Assembly: GCA_963721445.1 (NCBI GenBank)
Contig: CAVRIZ010000005.1
Coordinates: 1,116,001 to 1,180,000, forward strand
Length of the DNA stretch: 64,000 nt
Direction of reading: 5' to 3'
From: DAIOEK01 sp963721445
GTDB lineage: Bacteria; Chloroflexota; Anaerolineae; Anaerolineales; Anaerolineaceae
Position 1 is the first letter of the stretch; each line of letters begins with the position of its first letter. The notes beneath the pieces are model-generated. The model saw nothing but the letters and a program-made list of their open reading frames with translations, was not told the DNA's origin and did not search any database. A program made the position numbers and the translations under genes. Positions 51,780 to 59,691 of this stretch are shown here, piece after piece.

Positions 51780-52145
51780 ATGTCTGAACAAATTATCGTC
51801 AATGTAAATCCCAAGCCCGGCAAAGTCCAGGCGATTGAAATCATCCTGCTCGTTAGTGGTATCCTGAATATTCTCACCGGAATATCCATCACGTGTGGCG
51901 CGCTGGTTTCCGTCATCGGGATCCTATGCCTGCCTGTGGTAGTTCTTCCGCTGGTATTGGGTATTTTTGAAGTGGTATATGCTTCCCGATTAATGTCCGG
52001 CAAAGCTGTCCCGGCTCAAAACCTGAAAACCATTGCCATTTTTGAAATCCTTACTATCGTCTATGGCAACGTACCTTCCCTTGTGGCCGGTATTTTGAAT
52101 CTGGTGTTCCTTGAAGAACAACCGGTCAAAGAGTATCTGAGCTAA
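51780..52145 (+). CDS. Small membrane protein, 121 residues
   Basis: I cannot assign a family. It has three or four hydrophobic helices (IEIILLVSGILNILTGISI, VVVLPLVLGIFEVVY, FEILTIVYGNVPSLVAGIL) and short charged ends. AGAGG precedes the ATG, and the stop is followed by a strong terminator, so it is a single-gene unit after rpoD. Confidence 0.75.
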   Translation: MSEQIIVNVNPKPGKVQAIEIILLVSGILNILTGISITCGALVSVIGILCLPVVVLPLVLGIFEVVYASRLMSGKAVPAQNLKTIAIFEILTIVYGNVPSLVAGILNLVFLEEQPVKEYLS

Positions 52146-52158
52146 GGTGCTCCTCCTC

Positions 52159-52193
52159 AAAGAGGCTTCTGACCTGATGTCAGAAGCCTCTTT
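52159..52193 (+). terminator. Terminator of the 121-residue membrane protein gene
   Basis: AAAGAGGCTTCTGAC and its exact complement form a 15-bp stem with a five-base loop, followed by CTATTTTC. It also separates the convergent selenoprotein gene. Confidence 0.88.
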
Positions 52194-52211
52194 CTATTTT
52201 CAGTAAAAGCC

Positions 52212-52787
52212 TTATTCCAAATTCTTAAGATACGCCCACAAATCAGGTTCTTTCGCGATCAGTTCCGGGTCAGGATCGGCGCCGAGTGCGTCAAAAAAGC
52301 GGCTGATGAAATTGCGGGCGACCACTGCTAACACCACATCCGTGATCTGCTGGTCGGTCAACCCATCCTGGCGCAGAATGTCAACATCTTCCTTTGTAAC
52401 AGACCCTGAATCGCGGCTTATTTTACTGGCGTAGTCCATCAGATGAACCTCTGCCAGACTCAGACCTGCGTTGTGATAATCTTTGAGAATGGAAATGATT
52501 TGCTCAGCGGTAAATCCATTTTTACGGAGCACCGCTCCGTGTGCCAACATTCAGTACACACACCCAATTTCGCGTGATGCAGCCAGAGTAATCAGTTCAA
52601 ATGTCCGCAGATGCAAATGAGATCGGATGGATTTGAGTAACTGGGTCCAGAGCGGCATCACCTCGGGTCGATGTGTCCACGCCCTTGTGATATTGGTAAT
52701 ATAACCGTCTTTCTCCAGGTCGAGATTAAATAATTCCCTGAGTGCTCCCTCAGCTTTTTCGTCTGCAATGGGTTGAATATGCCACAT
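52212..52787 (-). CDS. AhpD-like (carboxymuconolactone decarboxylase family) protein, probable selenoprotein with in-frame TGA
   Basis: Reading from ATG 52787 (AGGAGG upstream), 78 codons are followed by a TGA at 52551-52553 and then 112 more codons in the same frame. The joined protein of 191 residues is an AhpD/CMD helical domain. The spacing around the TGA is exactly that of the AhpD active site: Glu64, eleven residues, Cys76-Val-Tyr-Sec79, three residues, His83 (AASREIGCVY-U-MLAHGAVL). AhpD enzymes use C-x-x-C; here the second Cys would be selenocysteine. A perfect hairpin with a GGU loop begins ten bases after the TGA. The product is probably a thiol/selenol peroxidase-type reductase. 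The alternative is a sequencing error or mutation of a Cys codon. Confidence 0.8.
52524..52553 (-). promoter_or_regulatory. Candidate bacterial SECIS element with its UGA codon
   Basis: After the TGA (52551-52553) come ten bases and then ACGGAGC-GGT-GCTCCGT (52524-52540), a perfect 7-bp stem. The apical GGU starts 18 bases after the UGA. The E. coli fdhF SECIS has its GGU at nearly the same distance. Loop sequence and spacing are what SelB recognises. Folding and SelB dependence are inferred. Confidence 0.72.
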
Positions 52788-52952
52788 ACATGTCCTCCTA
52801 TCTTTAGCGTGGATTGCCATTAACTCGATATTTGGCTTATTACGCAGCGATGTTCCCTCAAATCCATTATACGTCTTTGGTTTACTTTCCCAAGATGAAA
52901 TAAAACAAAGTACAATGATCGGAGCTAGACGATATCACTTCCCGGAGGATCT

Positions 52953-54215
52953 ATGGCGATCGAAAATTTCCACGAAAAACTGCAAAAATACGCGGATATT
53001 GCCGTTCATGTAGGCTTGAATTTGCACCCCGGTCAGAATTTGCTTATCCGTGGTCCGATGGTTTTTGGAGCACCATTTTCAGCGGCAACTTTGATCTACG
53101 AAATAACCAAATCTGCTTATCAAGCCGGAGCTAAATTGGTGGATGTGCTCTGGGGTGATGAACAAATGGAACTTCTTCGTTTTCAGAATGCCCCACGCGA
53201 TTCGTTCCAAGAATTTTCAGACTGGAAAGCGACCGGTCCTACTGACAATGCCAGAGCCGGGAACGCCGCCTTGACAATCACTGGCCTCGATCCGGATTTG
53301 TTGAGCCAGCAGGACCCGGACCTTGTCTCGCAGTATTATCAGACCTGCTGGGAAAAACTCGATCCATTTTTGAAAATTGCCGGGCGCAATGATATCAATT
53401 GGCTGGTTCTAGCCGTACCCACCGCTGGTTGGTGCGCGAAAGTATTTCCAAACCTGCCTGTGGAAGAACGCGAAGATAAGATGTGGGAAACCTTATTCAA
53501 ACTTTGCCGCATCGATCAACCCGATCCAGTTCAGGCCTGGAAAGACCATATCCAAAATCTGACCACTCGCAGCACATATCTCAATCAAAAAGCGTACTCG
53601 GCTTTCCACTACACCGCACCTGGAACTGATCTTATTGTCGGTTTGCCAGATGGTCATCATTGGCACGCCGCACAATCCGATTGTGTTCTGGGTTTTCCTT
53701 TTACCGCCAACATTCCAACAGAGGAAGTGTACACTCTCCCTCACAAAGATCGTGTCGATGGGGTCGTCACCTCCTCCAAACCGCTCAATTACAATGGTCT
53801 GCTCATTGATGGGATTGTTCTGAAGTTCGAAAATGGCCGGGTGGTTGAAGCTTCCGCCACGATCGGTGATTCGATATTGAAGAATTTCATTGCCACCGAT
53901 GAGGGTGCTGCCCGCCTTGGTGAAGTGGCCATAGTTCCGTATAGCTCTCCCATTTCCCAATCCGGGCTGCTTTTCTACAATACCCTTTTTGATGAAAATG
54001 CATCCTGTCATTTGGCATTAGGTAAAGCATATGAGACCACCCTCAAAGAGGGCGCGAGTTTATCTCCTGAACAATTCTCTGCATCGGGTGGAAATATCAG
54101 CGTCATACACGTGGATTTCATGATTGGATCCAACCAGATGGATATTGATGGCATCACCCGTGATGGAGTTGCCGAACCAGTTCTCCGCTCGGGTGAATGG
54201 GCGTTTACTGTCTGA
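52953..54215 (+). CDS. M29 family aminopeptidase (AmpS/PepS)
   Basis: 420 residues, the usual length for thermophilic-aminopeptidase family M29. Conserved blocks include GLNLHPGQNLLIRGP at the N-terminus and the metal-binding C-terminal half: ANIPTEEVYTLPHKDRVDG, ASATIGDSIL, ARLGEVAIVP, FYNTLFDENASCHLALGKAY and VHVDFMIGS. It is a cytoplasmic dimeric metallo-aminopeptidase with broad N-terminal specificity. GGAGG lies upstream of the ATG. Confidence 0.95.
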   Translation: MAIENFHEKLQKYADIAVHVGLNLHPGQNLLIRGPMVFGAPFSAATLIYEITKSAYQAGAKLVDVLWGDEQMELLRFQNAPRDSFQEFSDWKATGPTDNARAGNAALTITGLDPDLLSQQDPDLVSQYYQTCWEKLDPFLKIAGRNDINWLVLAVPTAGWCAKVFPNLPVEEREDKMWETLFKLCRIDQPDPVQAWKDHIQNLTTRSTYLNQKAYSAFHYTAPGTDLIVGLPDGHHWHAAQSDCVLGFPFTANIPTEEVYTLPHKDRVDGVVTSSKPLNYNGLLIDGIVLKFENGRVVEASATIGDSILKNFIATDEGAARLGEVAIVPYSSPISQSGLLFYNTLFDENASCHLALGKAYETTLKEGASLSPEQFSASGGNISVIHVDFMIGSNQMDIDGITRDGVAEPVLRSGEWAFTV

Positions 54216-54272
54216 TAGCGGCAGAAAACCAATACGCCCGTTTTTTGGTCCCGTATCTGGGGGTGGTTGTTC

Positions 54273-54306
54273 ATAGAAGCGGGGGTCATATGACCCCCGC
54301 TTCTAT
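54273..54306. repeat. 34-bp perfect palindrome
   Basis: ATAGAAGCGGGGGTCAT is followed directly by its exact complement. With no loop it could extrude or form a very stable RNA hairpin, closing the aminopeptidase transcript. No T-run follows. Confidence 0.8.
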
Positions 54307-54446
54307 CAGTATATTCTCCCCTTCCAGCGAAATTATTTCATAATTCTGATTCGCGAGTCGCTGGAAGGGGTCGGGGGATGGTACTCGTGCCCGGGCATTA
54401 TCGCCAAATCCTCAAACAACTTAAACAGCCCGGGCTTATATTTTCT

Positions 54447-54479
54447 TTGGGAGTAGGAGGCGCTGCCTCCTACTCCCAA
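54447..54479. repeat. 15-bp inverted repeat, REP-like
   Basis: TTGGGAGTAGGAGGC and its exact complement flank three bases. The GTAGG core recalls the repeat at 26751-26804, so both may belong to one class of dispersed palindromes. Confidence 0.75.
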
Positions 54480-54671
54480 TCGCCCACGTCTCAAAAAGAC
54501 CGGGATATTACTGGGCTGAACAACGAACCTAGCACAAAGACCCGGAAAATCTAGCCTCGATTCATTTCTTGCTTTTTACAATCTCCTGTAAAATTAAAAC
54601 AGCGTAAGGAAGAAGGTTCCTCCTTCACGAACCTTAATTCCGACAAATACCCATTATCAGGAGGAATTACC

Positions 54672-55103
54672 ATGTACCATACCATCATCATCGTAGGCAA
54701 CTTAGGCCGAGACCCGGAAATGCGCTACACGCCTTCAGGTCAGGCTGTCACCTCATTTTCAGTTGCAACCAACCGTTCGTATACCGGAAACAATGGCCAA
54801 CCCGTCAAGGAAACCATCTGGTTCCGGGTCAGCGCCTGGGGAAAACAGGCGGAAACCTGCAACAATTACCTTCGGAAAGGCAATAAAGTGCTTGTCGAAG
54901 GCCGATTACAGGCAGATCCATCCAGCGGCGGACCGCGCACATTCACCCGCCAGGACGGCACTACTGCTTCTAACTTTGAAGTGGTAGCCAGCCAGATCCG
55001 CTTCCTCACCCCGAAAGCTGGCGAAGATGATGCTGTTGCTGCTGCTGGTAGCGCGGAAGAGTTCACCCATCCGGCCGGTGGAGACGAAGAGATCCCATTC
55101 TAA
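54672..55103 (+). CDS. ssb: Single-stranded DNA-binding protein
   Basis: 143 residues. The OB fold starts MYHTIIIVGNLGRDPEMRYT and contains VTSFSVATNRSY, ETIWFRVSAWGKQAE and NYLRKGNKVLVEGRL. The tail is short and ends in DEEIPF, the partner-binding tip that recruits recombination and repair proteins. AGGAGG precedes the ATG. It heads a tight plus-strand set with DUF3467, a translin-like protein and Cas4-like nuclease halves. Confidence 0.97.
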   Translation: MYHTIIIVGNLGRDPEMRYTPSGQAVTSFSVATNRSYTGNNGQPVKETIWFRVSAWGKQAETCNNYLRKGNKVLVEGRLQADPSSGGPRTFTRQDGTTASNFEVVASQIRFLTPKAGEDDAVAAAGSAEEFTHPAGGDEEIPF

Positions 55104-55128
55104 ATCAGATCCAAACCAGGAGTAAAAG

Positions 55129-55458
55129 ATGAACGCAGCGAACCAACCTCACCCGCTGCGGTTTGTGCCCACCGGAGATGTTAATCCGCAATACGCCAAC
55201 CTCGTCAGAGTATCCCACTCTCCCCTGGAAATGATGCTTGATTTTGCCCGTCTCCTCCCCGGGGAGGAGACGGCTCGTATTTTACATCGAGTCATCATGT
55301 CACCATTGGGTGCAAAACTGCTTTTACAGGCATTAAGCGAAAATATTGCCCGCTATGAAACGATTTTCGGCGAGATCAATATTCCCGCTGCAAATACATT
55401 GGCGGACCAGCTATTTCATCCGCCCACAACCCCACCACCCCCAGACCAGGAGCCGTAA
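55129..55458 (+). CDS. DUF3467 family protein
   Basis: 109 residues. The block YANLVRVSHSPLEMMLDFARLLPG followed by RVIMSPLGAKLLLQALSENIARYE is the hallmark of DUF3467. Its function is not known. The Pro-rich tail (HPPTTPPPPDQEP) looks unstructured. It starts 26 bases after ssb and its stop overlaps the next start by one base (TAATG), so it is translated together with the translin-like gene. Confidence 0.85.
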   Translation: MNAANQPHPLRFVPTGDVNPQYANLVRVSHSPLEMMLDFARLLPGEETARILHRVIMSPLGAKLLLQALSENIARYETIFGEINIPAANTLADQLFHPPTTPPPPDQEP

Positions 55459-56093
55459 TGGATAAACTCGAACAGATCACTGACCAGATCCGCGAGTCTT
55501 TTGATATTCGTAATAAAGCCAGAGATGAAGCGTTAGCCGTGTGCCGGATCCTTACCCGCCATGCCGCACACGCGATCCGGGCGATCCATCGCAGTGAAGT
55601 GCATGAAGCCACCTCTCACCTTGAAGAAGCCCGGAAACTTGCCTCCGGTCTCCGAGATTCTCTAGCCGATCATCCAGACCTTTTCTTCTCGGGTTACACC
55701 CAGGATGCATTAAAAGAGTTCACCGAAGCCGAAATTACCTGCGCGTTGATCCAAAACAAACCACTGCCCGTGCCTGAAGATCTGCAAGTGGAATACGCCA
55801 CGTATCTGAATGGCTTGGCAGAAGTGACCGGCGAGCTTCGCCGCCGCTGCATGGATATACTCCGCCAGGGTTACAGCGAGGAGGCGGAACGCCTGCTCGG
55901 CTGTATGGATGATATCTACTCCGTGCTGGTGACGATGGATTATCCGGATGCCATCACAAACGGGTTGCGACGCCATACTGATCTAGTGCGCGGTATCGTG
56001 GAACGTACCCGCGGAGATCTGACCATCAGCCTGCGCGAACAGCATCTGGAAACCGCTCTTGCAAATCTTTCGGCGAAATTGAAATCCGAGTGA
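55458..56093 (+). CDS. Translin-family protein
   Basis: 211 residues, entirely helical. The N-terminal helices (IRESFDIRNKARDEALAVCR) and especially the C-terminal block DYPDAITNGLRRHTDLVRGIVERTRGDLT match translin/TRAX. Translin binds single-stranded DNA and RNA and forms octamers; TRAX and some archaeal homologues have RNase activity with a Glu/Asp site. The ssb neighbour and the nuclease genes that follow fit nucleic-acid processing. Whether this copy is catalytic cannot be told from sequence alone. Confidence 0.85.
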   Translation: MDKLEQITDQIRESFDIRNKARDEALAVCRILTRHAAHAIRAIHRSEVHEATSHLEEARKLASGLRDSLADHPDLFFSGYTQDALKEFTEAEITCALIQNKPLPVPEDLQVEYATYLNGLAEVTGELRRRCMDILRQGYSEEAERLLGCMDDIYSVLVTMDYPDAITNGLRRHTDLVRGIVERTRGDLTISLREQHLETALANLSAKLKSE

Positions 56094-56100
56094 TCCTCCC

Positions 56101-56337
56101 ATGCGAATAATTCGTGCGTCGGAAGTGAACACTTACCTGTTCTGTAATCGCGCCTGGCAGTACAGGTTGAAAGGGATCGAACCCGCCAACCGGCAGGAAC
56201 TTCAATCTGGGACAGAAATGCATTACCAACATGGCCGAATGGTGATTGGGTCCATGCTGCTGAAAATCCTGGCGATCATCCTGGCTTTCGCGTCCGTCGT
56301 TTTGATTGTCCTTAGCCTCATCCCGAATGGCGGATAA
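56101..56337 (+). CDS. N-terminal half of a split, membrane-anchored Cas4-like nuclease
   Basis: 78 residues. The start (IIRASEVNTYLFCNRAWQYRL) is the first helix of Cas4/AddB-type PD-(D/E)XK nucleases, with the first iron-sulfur cysteine at Cys15, followed by the helix ending GTEMHYQHGR with the conserved His. Then a hydrophobic helix (LLKILAIILAFASVVLIVL) and a stop. The catalytic part is in the next gene, which starts two bases later, also with a membrane helix. The two together make one complete nuclease, joined in or at the membrane. A broken single gene is the alternative, but each half ends or begins sensibly. Confidence 0.72.
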   Translation: MRIIRASEVNTYLFCNRAWQYRLKGIEPANRQELQSGTEMHYQHGRMVIGSMLLKILAIILAFASVVLIVLSLIPNGG

Positions 56338-56338
56338 C

Positions 56339-56851
56339 ATGATTTATGCTGTAATCCTCCTACTTTTTGCCGTCATAGTATGGATCTTGTCAAGCAGGCT
56401 GAGAACAATAACCGGCCTCCCAGGTGGGCGGATCATTTATTCTGATACCAAATTATGGGGGGCACCGGTCGAGAAACCGCTCTTCGACGGCAGCCTGGGG
56501 TTGACCGGAAAGCCGGATTATCTGATCAGTCAAGGCGGTGAATTGATACCGGTTGAGGTGAAAAGCAGCCGCGCGCCCACTGCCCCTTACGATTCGCATA
56601 TCTTTCAGGTCGCAATCTACTGTCTTTTGGTGGAAAAAGTGTACCAGCGCACCCCCTCCCATGGATTGATCCACTATCCCGGTAAGACGTTCGCGGTAGA
56701 CTTGACCGATGAGCTGCGCAAAAATACCCTTGCGTTACTCTCCAAAATGCATCAAGTCGAGAATTCCAAATCGATTCCCCGCAGCCACGAAGATCCACGG
56801 AAATGTGATCGCTGCGGGTATAAAGACATCTGTGATCAACGGTTGACATAA
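56339..56851 (+). CDS. C-terminal half of a split, membrane-anchored Cas4-like nuclease (PD-(D/E)XK)
   Basis: About 170 residues from ATG 56339. A membrane helix (MIYAVILLLFAVIVWIL) is followed by the PD-(D/E)XK core: LTGKPDYLI (Asp60) and LIPVEVKSSRAP (Glu73, Lys75). The cysteines C156-x2-C159-x5-C165 (CDRCGYKDIC) follow at the end. With Cys15 of the preceding protein these give the four ligands of a Cas4-type 4Fe-4S cluster, so neither half should be active alone. No CRISPR array or cas genes are in the window. The open frame also extends 11 codons upstream, over the stop of the first half. Confidence 0.83.
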   Translation: MIYAVILLLFAVIVWILSSRLRTITGLPGGRIIYSDTKLWGAPVEKPLFDGSLGLTGKPDYLISQGGELIPVEVKSSRAPTAPYDSHIFQVAIYCLLVEKVYQRTPSHGLIHYPGKTFAVDLTDELRKNTLALLSKMHQVENSKSIPRSHEDPRKCDRCGYKDICDQRLT

Positions 56852-56869
56852 TCAAAATCTGGATATAAT
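56843..56869 (+). promoter_or_regulatory. Possible promoter of the ABC exporter operon
   Basis: TTGACA (56843-56848) and TATAAT (56864-56869) are perfect boxes, but only 15 bases apart, shorter than ideal. The -35 box overlaps the nuclease stop codon. The ABC gene starts 114 bases downstream. Confidence 0.45.
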
Positions 56870-56982
56870 CTAATCAATGGAATAGGGTACTCTGTGGGGA
56901 ATAAAACTATTCTTTGGATCATCGATAAACCCTATAATTAAAACTTGTTCACCTCGATGCTCTGTACAAGGGAGATTGCTGG

Positions 56983-57963
56983 ATGTCATGGGCTATTGAT
57001 GTAAAGTCATTGAATAAGACCTTTAAAACCAGGACCGGTTTCTTCATCCGCAAATCGAAGACCACAGTCGCGGTTGAAGATATCTCCTTTGGCGTCCGCA
57101 AAGGCGAGTTATTTGGCTTGCTTGGACCCAATGGCGCCGGAAAAACCACTACAGTGAAAATGCTCTCCACATTGCTTTTGCCTACCAGTGGGAGTGCGAC
57201 AATTCTCGACTTGGATATTGTCAAACAAACTCAGGATATCCGAAAACGGATCGGTTTCACGTTTGGAGGTGCCCGCGGCTTATATGGCAGGCTCAGCGCA
57301 TCCGACAACCTTCGCTATTTTGCCGAATTATACGGTCTTGAACCCCAAGTCACCGCCAGGCGCATCCCCGAAATGCTGGAAGTCGTCGGGCTATCCGGTC
57401 GAGGGGACGACCGGGTCGAAACTTTTTCCAGCGGAATGCAACAACGCCTGCATTTAGCTCGTGCCCTCTTACATGACCCCGAATTGATCTATCTCGATGA
57501 ACCAACTGTTGGGATCGATCCGGTTGGCGCGCGCGAGTTACGCGCCACGGTTAAACAATTGATCGAACGTGGAAAGACGATTCTGCTCACCACTCACTAC
57601 ATGGCGGAAGCGGAAGAATTGTGCGATCGGATTGCGATCATTAAAAAAGGCCGCATCGTTGCCCTGGATACACCGGCATCACTTAAGAAACAGATCAGCG
57701 GAGATACCGTCATCGATATCCAGGTAAAAGAAGAGAGCCTGACTATTCTGCAATCCCACCTTGAGAGGCTGGACAGACACTCAAAAGTAACCATGATGGA
57801 TTTACCACCGCTCAAAATGGTATCCATCCACACCACAGAGCCGGGCGCGGTAATGCGTTTGTTGGCTCCGCTGCTAACCCCTGAAATCATCCAATCACTG
57901 GAAGTGCGAAATCAGTCGTTGGAAGATGTGTATGTCGCTATCATCCAGGGAGATCAGGTGTGA
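56983..57963 (+). CDS. ABC transporter ATP-binding protein (ABC-2 / DrrA type)
   Basis: 326 residues. Walker A is GLLGPNGAGKTTTVKML, the signature ETFSSGMQQRLHLARAL, Walker B LIYLDEPTVGIDP and the switch His LLTTHYMAEAEEL. A C-terminal regulatory domain (about 230-326) resembles DrrA/NatA exporters. It powers the two ABC-2 permeases that follow, with overlaps of four bases each. The substrate is unknown; drug, lipid or ion export is possible. Confidence 0.96.
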   Translation: MSWAIDVKSLNKTFKTRTGFFIRKSKTTVAVEDISFGVRKGELFGLLGPNGAGKTTTVKMLSTLLLPTSGSATILDLDIVKQTQDIRKRIGFTFGGARGLYGRLSASDNLRYFAELYGLEPQVTARRIPEMLEVVGLSGRGDDRVETFSSGMQQRLHLARALLHDPELIYLDEPTVGIDPVGARELRATVKQLIERGKTILLTTHYMAEAEELCDRIAIIKKGRIVALDTPASLKKQISGDTVIDIQVKEESLTILQSHLERLDRHSKVTMMDLPPLKMVSIHTTEPGAVMRLLAPLLTPEIIQSLEVRNQSLEDVYVAIIQGDQV

Positions 57964-58751
57964 TCAGACGATTTTTCCGGTTGGTCAGACGACAGGTAGA
58001 GGTGCAGTTGCGTGTGCGCACTTTCAACATGTTCAGCCTGGCATTATTGATCCTGCAGCCTGCCATTTTTAGTATTGTGGGTATGATCCTCTCACGGGCA
58101 GCCGGAAACGCCGTGCCAAATCTGGTTTACACGGTGATCGGCGGTGGCATCATGGGCATGTGGAGTGGATTGTTATTCACATCCACGTTTGATATTATGC
58201 GCGACCGGCGGGATGGTATGCTGGAATTGATCGTGGGCAGTCCCACTTCTCTTGGAAAAGTTGAAGCAATTCGTACTTTCGCCAATGTGATCACTGGATT
58301 GGTCAGCATGGCATTCGCTTTTGGTGTTGCGATGATCATTTTTAACTATCCACTCCAAACAGCCAACATCGCAGGTGCAGTCATTTCGCTCCTGCTGATT
58401 CTGGTCGGGCTGTGGAGCATGGGGATGGTCCTTGCGAACTTTCTGGCGTGGTCAAGGTTGAGCGGGACGATGGTGAATTTCCTTGAAATTCCGGTGGCGA
58501 TCATCTGCGGATTCATGTACCCGATCAGTATCCTGCCGGTCTGGGTGCAATCTATCTCCATGATCTTTCCGATCCGCTGGGCGCTGGAAGCGATGGACCT
58601 CAGCTTGATGGGCGAGTTCAACACCGCGAATCTATTGCAGCTGTGGGGATTGTCCATCGGCATTTCCCTAACCCTCTGGGCGATCTCAACCTGGATGGAG
58701 CGAAAAGTCCATGACACGATCCGGGTCACCGGGGAGTTGAATTCAATATGA
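57960..58751 (+). CDS. ABC-2 type permease
   Basis: 263 residues with six hydrophobic helices and the ABC-2 pattern (RDRRDGMLELIVGSPTSLGK after the second helix; FPIRWALEAMDL before the last). GTG start overlapping the ATPase stop (GTGA). It forms a heterodimeric membrane channel with the next protein. Confidence 0.93.
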   Translation: MIRRFFRLVRRQVEVQLRVRTFNMFSLALLILQPAIFSIVGMILSRAAGNAVPNLVYTVIGGGIMGMWSGLLFTSTFDIMRDRRDGMLELIVGSPTSLGKVEAIRTFANVITGLVSMAFAFGVAMIIFNYPLQTANIAGAVISLLLILVGLWSMGMVLANFLAWSRLSGTMVNFLEIPVAIICGFMYPISILPVWVQSISMIFPIRWALEAMDLSLMGEFNTANLLQLWGLSIGISLTLWAISTWMERKVHDTIRVTGELNSI

Positions 58752-59548
58752 TCCGTTCGATCGTTCGGCTGGTTCGTTTGTACCTGATTCAAGCCTGGTT
58801 CTCATACCGGGCGTTGTACGCCTGGAGCACTCCTTTTAGCTACCTCTCCAATAAATTCGGGTTCCCTTTCTTTGCCATGATCCTGTTTGTGTTTATGGGA
58901 AAATTCGCAGGGTTGACTGACCCTTTATATATCGTCCTCGGGAATATCCTGTTGATGCCGATCACAAACAGCATCTATGGTGTTTTTATGGCAATCTCAA
59001 ACGAAAAGGAATTTGGCGCCCTATCCTATCTTTTGGGCAGCCCGGCACCGCGCGGACCTCTTTTCCTGGGACGGGCTCTCTTCCAAATTTTGGATGGTTT
59101 TATCACGGTAGTCGTTGCCTTACCGATTGCCGTCTTCTTCTTTCATATGGATCTATCCAGCATCAACCTGACTCTGGTACTCTTTTGCATGATCCTGATC
59201 ACCATTACAACCTGCGGAATTGGTTTTCTCATGGGTAGTATCGGTCTTGTAACCCGGGACGGCTGGATGATCATCAATACCATCGGACTCGCTTTGTACA
59301 TCCTGGTCGGTGTCAATTTTCCGGTGAATCTACTGCCACCATTCCTGCAATCCGTCGCCTATGCCTTGCCCATCACCCGGGGAATGATCGCAGCCCGAAT
59401 GGCGTTGACCGGGTCGGGCTGGGTGGAAGTTCTGCCGTTGATCTACGGGGAATTGCTGATGGGGGCGATCTATACCCTGATCGGTTACCTTATGTTTCGT
59501 CTGCTTGAACGCCGCAGCCTTGTCACTGGCGCTTTGGATAATTTGTAA
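58748..59548 (+). CDS. ABC-2 type permease
   Basis: 266 residues, the second membrane partner, with six helices and the ABC-2 pattern (NEKEFGALSYLLGSPAPRGPL, LPITRGMIAARMAL). It overlaps the preceding gene by four bases (ATGA). The two permeases are only distantly alike, suggesting an obligate heterodimer. Confidence 0.93.
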   Translation: MIRSIVRLVRLYLIQAWFSYRALYAWSTPFSYLSNKFGFPFFAMILFVFMGKFAGLTDPLYIVLGNILLMPITNSIYGVFMAISNEKEFGALSYLLGSPAPRGPLFLGRALFQILDGFITVVVALPIAVFFFHMDLSSINLTLVLFCMILITITTCGIGFLMGSIGLVTRDGWMIINTIGLALYILVGVNFPVNLLPPFLQSVAYALPITRGMIAARMALTGSGWVEVLPLIYGELLMGAIYTLIGYLMFRLLERRSLVTGALDNL

Positions 59549-59691
59549 TGCAATTGCCTAAACCAAACCCGAATATCCTCTATTCGGTGCAGAGTGGGAC
59601 ACCTTTTTGTCGGCATGCCAGGCTGAAGAATGATCAAGCCTGTCCGGGCACATACTCCATTCCGTCCCGTTCAGGCTATAATAATGCCAGT

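Larger units (their letters stand above)
54216..54671. other. 456-base intergenic region with two palindromic repeats
   Basis: No gene is seen. The region holds two perfect palindromes (54273-54306 and 54447-54479), a GT-rich stretch between them and, near the end, an AT-rich area that should contain the ssb promoter. Confidence 0.6.

Noticed and set aside
56101..56851. CRISPR-associated Cas4 in a CRISPR locus
   Set aside because: No repeat array and no other cas genes are present; only the nuclease fold is shared.
59548..59691. 48-residue N-terminal extension of NAD kinase
   Set aside because: It has no similarity to NadK and a promoter-like TATAAT lies inside it; ATG 59692 gives the normal family start.
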